Origin: JAWOFN01 sp046497505 [NCBI: bacterium]
GTDB taxonomy: Bacteria > Blakebacterota > Blakebacteria > Blakebacterales
Direction: 5' to 3'
Length of the DNA: 42,009 nt
NCBI GenBank assembly: GCA_046497505.1
Contig: JAWOFN010000124.1
Span: 1 to 42,009 of the forward strand
Position 1 is the first letter of the stretch. Each line of letters begins with the position of its first letter. A model generated the notes under the pieces. It worked only from the letters and a program-made list of their open reading frames with translations. It was not told where the DNA came from and ran no database searches. The position numbers and the translations under genes were made by a program. Positions 38,358 through 42,009 of this stretch are shown in pieces.

Positions 38358-39409
38358 CAACCCACCTCCCTCAGCGCCAGCCCCACCGCGACCATCAGCA
38401 TGGGCGCGATCTCCTCCGGGTCACCTTCGGGGAAGAGCGCGGTGTCGAACTCGATCTTCCGGAGGGGGTTGGCCACCTCGGCAGGGATGTTGTTCTTCGT
38501 CTCCAGCAGGTTCGTGAGGCCCGGTATGGAGGCCCCGCCCCCGCAGAGCATGATCACGTCCAGATCGTCCAGGTCCACCGTGGAACGGAAATAGCTGATG
38601 GCCATCTCGATGGAATCGCTCAGCTCCGCCCCCACATCGGCGATGACGTCGGCGGCCCGGTTGATCTCCAGCTCCTCCGGCGGCCGTCCCTGCAGCAGGT
38701 CGAGGGCGGCGTCCTCCGGGAGGTTCAGCTCCTTCTGCAGCCGCTCGCTGAAGTGGCTCGTACTGATGGAGAGGTCGCGGGCCGAGTGGAACTGACCGTC
38801 GTATACGAAGGTCACCGACGTGGTGTTGGCGCCGATGTTCATCAGCGCCGCCCCCTTGTAGTCGGCCATGTCGTAGTTGGCCTCGAAGGCGTTGTACAGG
38901 GCGAAGATGTCCACGTCTACGATGGCGGGCTTCACACCCAGCCCGTGGAGCAGTTCCAGACGGCTCTCCAGCACGTCGTTCTTCGCCGCCACCAGGAGGA
39001 CACGCATTATGTCCTCCTCCTCGACCACGTCCATCACCTTGTAGTCGAGCGTGACCTCGGAGATGGAGAAGGGGCTGATCTTCTCGACCTCCGAGTAGAC
39101 CTCGTTCTGGGCCTCCTCCTCGGTCATGACCTGCATGGTGAGGGTGTCGTGCAGTACCGCGAAGCCGGAGAGGCTGATGACCACGTTCGCCCGCTTCAGG
39201 CCGTTCCGCTTGATGACCGTCTTCAACGCCTCGGCCACCAGGTCCCGTTCCCGGATCTCCCCCGAGACGATCGCTCCGGGCGGCATCGGTTCGATGTCGA
39301 AATCGACGAGCTCGTAGCCCCCCGACCCGTGCTGGATCCGGACCACCTTGACCGAGGAGGACCCGATGTCGAGCCCCACGGTGGCTTTGCCCCGCTTCAG
39401 CAGTGCCAT
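38357..39409 (-). CDS. pilM: Type IV pilus assembly ATP-binding protein PilM
   Basis: 350 residues, actin/FtsA-like fold. Phosphate-1 loop TVGLDIGSSSVKVVRI at 10-25; second nucleotide motif MNIGANTTSVTFVYDG; adenosine motif MLCGGGASIPGL. It binds the PilN N-terminal peptide at the cytoplasmic face and links the alignment complex to the pilus motors. It heads a tight pilM-N-O-P-Q run and is preceded by a near-consensus promoter, so the operon starts here. No pilB, pilT, pilC or pilD is in the window. Confidence 0.96.
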   Translation of the reverse strand: MALLKRGKATVGLDIGSSSVKVVRIQHGSGGYELVDFDIEPMPPGAIVSGEIRERDLVAEALKTVIKRNGLKRANVVISLSGFAVLHDTLTMQVMTEEEAQNEVYSEVEKISPFSISEVTLDYKVMDVVEEEDIMRVLLVAAKNDVLESRLELLHGLGVKPAIVDVDIFALYNAFEANYDMADYKGAALMNIGANTTSVTFVYDGQFHSARDLSISTSHFSERLQKELNLPEDAALDLLQGRPPEELEINRAADVIADVGAELSDSIEMAISYFRSTVDLDDLDVIMLCGGGASIPGLTNLLETKNNIPAEVANPLRKIEFDTALFPEGDPEEIAPMLMVAVGLALREVG

Positions 39410-39458
39410 CGCATCCCGCCGGCATGGAGGAGTACTTCGTTACGTTCGGTGCCAGCTA

Positions 39459-39498
39459 TGTCTAATTCGTCCTGATTCATCCTCAATGGTCTTAGACA
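39459..39498 (-). promoter_or_regulatory. Inverted repeat at the 5' end of the pilM leader
   Basis: TGTCTAA (39459-39465) and TTAGACA (39492-39498) are perfect complements separated by 26 nt, immediately downstream of the predicted start point (about 39501). It could be a 5' stabilising hairpin or a pair of operator half-sites. A 27-codon frame starts in the loop (39480) and ends 39397, overlapping pilM; its ribosome site is badly spaced. Confidence 0.4.
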
Positions 39499-39507
39499 AG
39501 GACGACA

Positions 39508-39536
39508 ACAATAGAATCCCTGTCTCTGGGTGTCAA
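39508..39536 (-). promoter_or_regulatory. Promoter of the pilMNOPQ operon
   Basis: Exact TTGACA (complement of 39531-39536), 17-bp spacer, TATTGT (complement of 39508-39513). Best sigma70-type promoter in the window; start near 39501, UTR about 92 nt. Confidence 0.75.
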
Positions 39537-39544
39537 GGTCCCCG

Positions 39545-39566
39545 GTCTCCGTCTTTCTCGGGAGAC
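39545..39566 (-). terminator. Weak hairpin after the PilX-like gene
   Basis: GTCTCC (39545-39550) pairs with GGAGAC (39561-39566) across a 10-nt loop, 11 nt after the stop. No T-tract; low support as a terminator. Confidence 0.3.
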
Positions 39567-39577
39567 ATGTGACGGGA

Positions 39578-40978
39578 TCAGAACACATTCGACGAGATAT
39601 CGTAGCTCGGGTTCATCTCTTTCCAGGCCAGGGAGAGGACCCGACCGGTGGTCGGGAAGGCCGGGGGGGGGCTGTCGGCCAGCCGTTGGTCGTAGACGTA
39701 GTCCTTCTCATAGCCGCTGACCAGGGCGCCGGTGGACGCATCGAACGTCCCCACCGGCCCCCTCCGCTCCTGGATCATCCCTCCGATCACCCGCAGATAG
39801 CCGCGCGGGGTCCCGCTGGCATGGTCCTCCGCGGCGAACGAGGTCCCCATGGCCATGATCACCGCCATGATCGTCTCGTCCCCCGAATCCAGGTTCTCCG
39901 GGGTATCGGAGATGTAGACGTCTCCCTCGGCCACCAGCCCCAGCAGGTCGGTACAGGTCGGGTCCACCCGGGGATCGGTCCGGTAGTGGATGTCGTCGTC
40001 GATGTACATGTCCCCGGAACAGGCCACCGTGAGCTGCCCCCCCAGCCTGCCCTTGATCCGGACGTTCCCGTCCACATAGAGGACGCCGTTCATCGGGATC
40101 TGGTAGTCGGTGACCGTCCCGGCGATGTCCACGAGCACGTTCGCGTAGCCGGTGGTGTCGTCGTAGGCCAGTTCCAGGCTCGCACTGGAACCGAAATAGA
40201 GCCCATCGGTCTCCTGGGCCTTGGTCCGGATCAGACTCGTGTCGTCGGGGAGGGAGATCGCATCCGCGTCGAAGGTGATCCCCCCCTGGAAATCGGGGTT
40301 GTTCGTGCCGGAACCGTAGTTGACGCTGCTCGCCGAGGTGGAGACCTCCTTCAGGAAGATCGGGTCTCCGTCGATGTTGAGCTGGTCGTTGGTGTGGAGC
40401 GGCCCCCGGATGATGTCCCCGGTGGTGAACCATACGATGGTCCCGTCGGGCATCCGCTCCTCGTTGGTGAAGTAGGCGTACTTGGCGAAGTTGTCCTGCG
40501 CCACCATCTCCTGGACCACCTTGGTCATGGAGACCCCCGGGATGGTGGCCCGCACCGTGATGGCCAGGTACTTGGTGGGCTTCCCGTTCAGGTTCTCCTG
40601 CTTGTCCACGTAGGAGGTGAAACGGCCCTGGACCCCTCCGGGGGCCCCGATGGGCTCGTCCAGGAAGATGTTCCTCGGGGCACTCCGGGTGGGTCCCGAG
40701 CCTTCGAAGGGGATCCCCATGCTGTCGAGGTACTTCTTGGTCTGGGCCAGTCCCGCCTCGGCCAGGTAGAAGATCTGGGCATCGGTCCGGTCGTTCCCCG
40801 AGAGACTCACTTCGGTGGTGGACGAGAAGCTGGCCGCCAGGCCTGCCAGGAGCAGCACCACCATCATCCAGAAGGCGGCCATGAGGGCCGATCCCCCCTG
40901 ATGCGCCAGGCGGCGGGGGACCTGCAAGCCCCCCGGGGACCGGCCGTGCCCGGGGTGCGGCTGCCGTTGGCTGTACAT
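39578..40978 (-). CDS. PilX-like pilus-associated protein (DUF4900-like)
   Basis: 466 residues. A basic N-terminus is followed by a pilin-like hydrophobic segment (about 28-52, HQGGSALMAAFWMMVVLLLAG), then LSGNDRTDAQIFYLAEAGLAQ, as in PilX N-terminal domains, where AEAGL is typical. The large remainder is beta-rich, with FTTGDIIRGPLHTNDQLNIDG, MNGVLYVDGNVRIKGRLGG and GDMYIDDDIHY, resembling DUF4900-type proteins from memory. It is likely a minor pilus component or pilus-assembly protein; function is not established. ATG 40978 is chosen because AAGGAGG lies 10 nt upstream. ATG 41005 would overlap the previous stop as ATGA and is possible. Confidence 0.75.
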   Translation of the reverse strand: MYSQRQPHPGHGRSPGGLQVPRRLAHQGGSALMAAFWMMVVLLLAGLAASFSSTTEVSLSGNDRTDAQIFYLAEAGLAQTKKYLDSMGIPFEGSGPTRSAPRNIFLDEPIGAPGGVQGRFTSYVDKQENLNGKPTKYLAITVRATIPGVSMTKVVQEMVAQDNFAKYAYFTNEERMPDGTIVWFTTGDIIRGPLHTNDQLNIDGDPIFLKEVSTSASSVNYGSGTNNPDFQGGITFDADAISLPDDTSLIRTKAQETDGLYFGSSASLELAYDDTTGYANVLVDIAGTVTDYQIPMNGVLYVDGNVRIKGRLGGQLTVACSGDMYIDDDIHYRTDPRVDPTCTDLLGLVAEGDVYISDTPENLDSGDETIMAVIMAMGTSFAAEDHASGTPRGYLRVIGGMIQERRGPVGTFDASTGALVSGYEKDYVYDQRLADSPPPAFPTTGRVLSLAWKEMNPSYDISSNVF

Positions 40979-41001
40979 GCTCGATGCGCCTCCTTGGAGG
41001 A

Positions 41002-42009
41002 TCATTCCGGCACCTGGACCACGACCTCCGAGGAGGTCCCGCAGGCCGTGATGAACCGAAGCGTCATGGCCGATCCCCGCATCTGCCCGGGCTGGAACTG
41101 GAGCTTGAACTGGATGGTCTCACCCGGGGCGAAGGGTACGGGCGTGTCGAATATCGCCTCCACCGGCGAGGGTTCGGACCGGGTGGCGGTCCAGACGACA
41201 CCCGGTCCGCCGCCCTGTGTCATGATCCGCTTCAGCAGGCTGTTGTCCGCCGACCAGGAGATCTCCATCCCCAGCATGTCGACGTTCGTGTCCGCCCCGT
41301 TGGTGATCTCGAAGAAGAGGTTGTTCCCCTGGTTCTCGGCCAGGGAGTCCCCCACGTAGAAGAAGTAGTCGCAGGGGCTCGGGGCCGTGTAGCAGATCTC
41401 CACGTCGTCGATGTTCCAGCCGCCGAACTGGGTGGAGTTGTTCGTCTCCAGCACGAAGGCCACACGCACCGAGGACTGGCCCAGCACGTACGGGCTGAGG
41501 TCCAGGTACTGCAGGCGCCACTCGGTATCCACCGTGTCGTCGTTCTGGGTGTTCTGCCAGATCCTCTGCCAGCCGCTGCCGGTGTTGACCTGCACGGTGG
41601 CTTCGTCCTGCGGATGCCGCTCCACCGAGAGCCAGCGGTAGTACATCATGGTGATGTAGCCCTGTTCGAAGGCGCTGAAATCGAGTGTGGGCGAGATCAG
41701 CCAGGAGGTGGTGCTCGCCCTGTACTGACCATCGCGGGAACCGTTCCCCAGGTCGGTGCCCCACACGTTGGCGCCCGAGTGGGCGAGGCTGGGGTCGAAC
41801 GACTTCCCGTTCGGGCTGCCCAGCTCCCACTCGTCGCGGTACGAGGGGTCCGCATCGTGGGTCCAGCCGGGGTTCCCCGACTCCATGTCGTCGGTGAAGA
41901 TGGGGCAGCAGTCGCAGTTGGCCCCGTACGGATCGACCGGTCCGAACTCGTTGCTGTTCTGGCTCTCGACCAGGTTCACCGCATCGTAGGCCCGCACCAC
42001 GTAGTAGTA
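41002..42009 (-). CDS. Secreted protein with FN3 end and jelly-roll-like domain, N-terminus missing
   Basis: 335 residues visible; the frame runs off the right edge. It starts with YYYVVRAYDAVNLVESQNSNE, the last strands of a fibronectin type III domain. A Cys-rich CDCCP linker follows, then a lectin/MAM-like beta domain of about 170 residues (TSWLISPTLDFSAF, YITMMYYRWLSVE, GWNIDDVEICY), as in secreted proteases and adhesins. A last beta domain ends ITACGTSSEVVVQVPE. No catalytic motif is seen in this part. It is immediately upstream of the PilX-like gene, so it may be a pilus-tip or exported adhesive protein; this is inferred. Confidence 0.7.
   Translation of the reverse strand, partial: YYYVVRAYDAVNLVESQNSNEFGPVDPYGANCDCCPIFTDDMESGNPGWTHDADPSYRDEWELGSPNGKSFDPSLAHSGANVWGTDLGNGSRDGQYRASTTSWLISPTLDFSAFEQGYITMMYYRWLSVERHPQDEATVQVNTGSGWQRIWQNTQNDDTVDTEWRLQYLDLSPYVLGQSSVRVAFVLETNNSTQFGGWNIDDVEICYTAPSPCDYFFYVGDSLAENQGNNLFFEITNGADTNVDMLGMEISWSADNSLLKRIMTQGGGPGVVWTATRSEPSPVEAIFDTPVPFAPGETIQFKLQFQPGQMRGSAMTLRFITACGTSSEVVVQVPE

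Noticed and set aside
39397-39588. 63-codon frame between the PilX-like gene and pilM
   Set aside because: It starts upstream of the pilM promoter and crosses it; at most the last 27 codons could be a leader peptide, and the ribosome-site spacing is poor.

Overview
The window is about 42 kb of GC-rich DNA from a Gram-negative (diderm) bacterium. An outer membrane is implied by an LptE-like LPS-assembly lipoprotein, an Omp85/TamA barrel with TamB, a secretin and several lipoprotein signals. The GWxTD-domain lipoprotein, the many Ig-like domains and the gene order rho-rpmE-prfA-prmC-murA point to Gemmatimonadota or a related phylum. That assignment is inferred from family knowledge, not proven here. 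Nothing looks like a prophage, insertion sequence, CRISPR array, tRNA or rRNA. It reads as a core chromosomal segment plus a type IV pilus locus. All genes but one (glnE) lie on the minus strand and are packed into operons with 1-20 nt overlaps.

Region 1 (1-9.4 kb): purN-purH (purine synthesis, purH cut by the window edge), then the whole PII nitrogen cascade: glnB (PII, Tyr51 present), divergent glnE (adenylyltransferase/removase), glnD (uridylyltransferase) and glnA (type I glutamine synthetase, adenylylation Tyr400 present). GlnD should uridylylate GlnB, GlnB should steer GlnE, and GlnE should modify GlnA.

Region 2 (5.3-18 kb): prfA-prmC-murA-dnaE-lptE-(GWxTD lipoprotein)-glnA-glnD forms one probable eight-gene transcription unit. 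It joins translation termination, peptidoglycan synthesis, replication, LPS assembly and nitrogen assimilation. A strong intrinsic terminator separates it from the upstream rpmE.

Region 3 (18-29.6 kb): rpmE (zinc-type L31) and rho. Rho has a clear promoter and a leader of about 210 nt with palindromes and a 59-codon upstream ORF. Next comes the operon tamB-tamA-maf-rodZ-priA, which ends in a perfect 10-bp hairpin.

Region 4 (29.7-42 kb): a type IV pilus locus with a partial FN3/jelly-roll-like secreted protein, a PilX-like protein, then pilM-pilN-pilO-(AMIN+PilP fusion)-pilQ from a near-consensus promoter. Directly downstream, in the same orientation, is a 1702-residue lipoprotein of about 16 Ig-like (Big_1-type) domains, ending at a perfect 15-bp hairpin. 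The most unusual features are the AMIN domain placed on PilP instead of PilQ, a short AMIN-less PilQ, and the giant Ig-repeat lipoprotein attached to the pilus alignment operon. Its last eight domains form a duplicated four-domain block.
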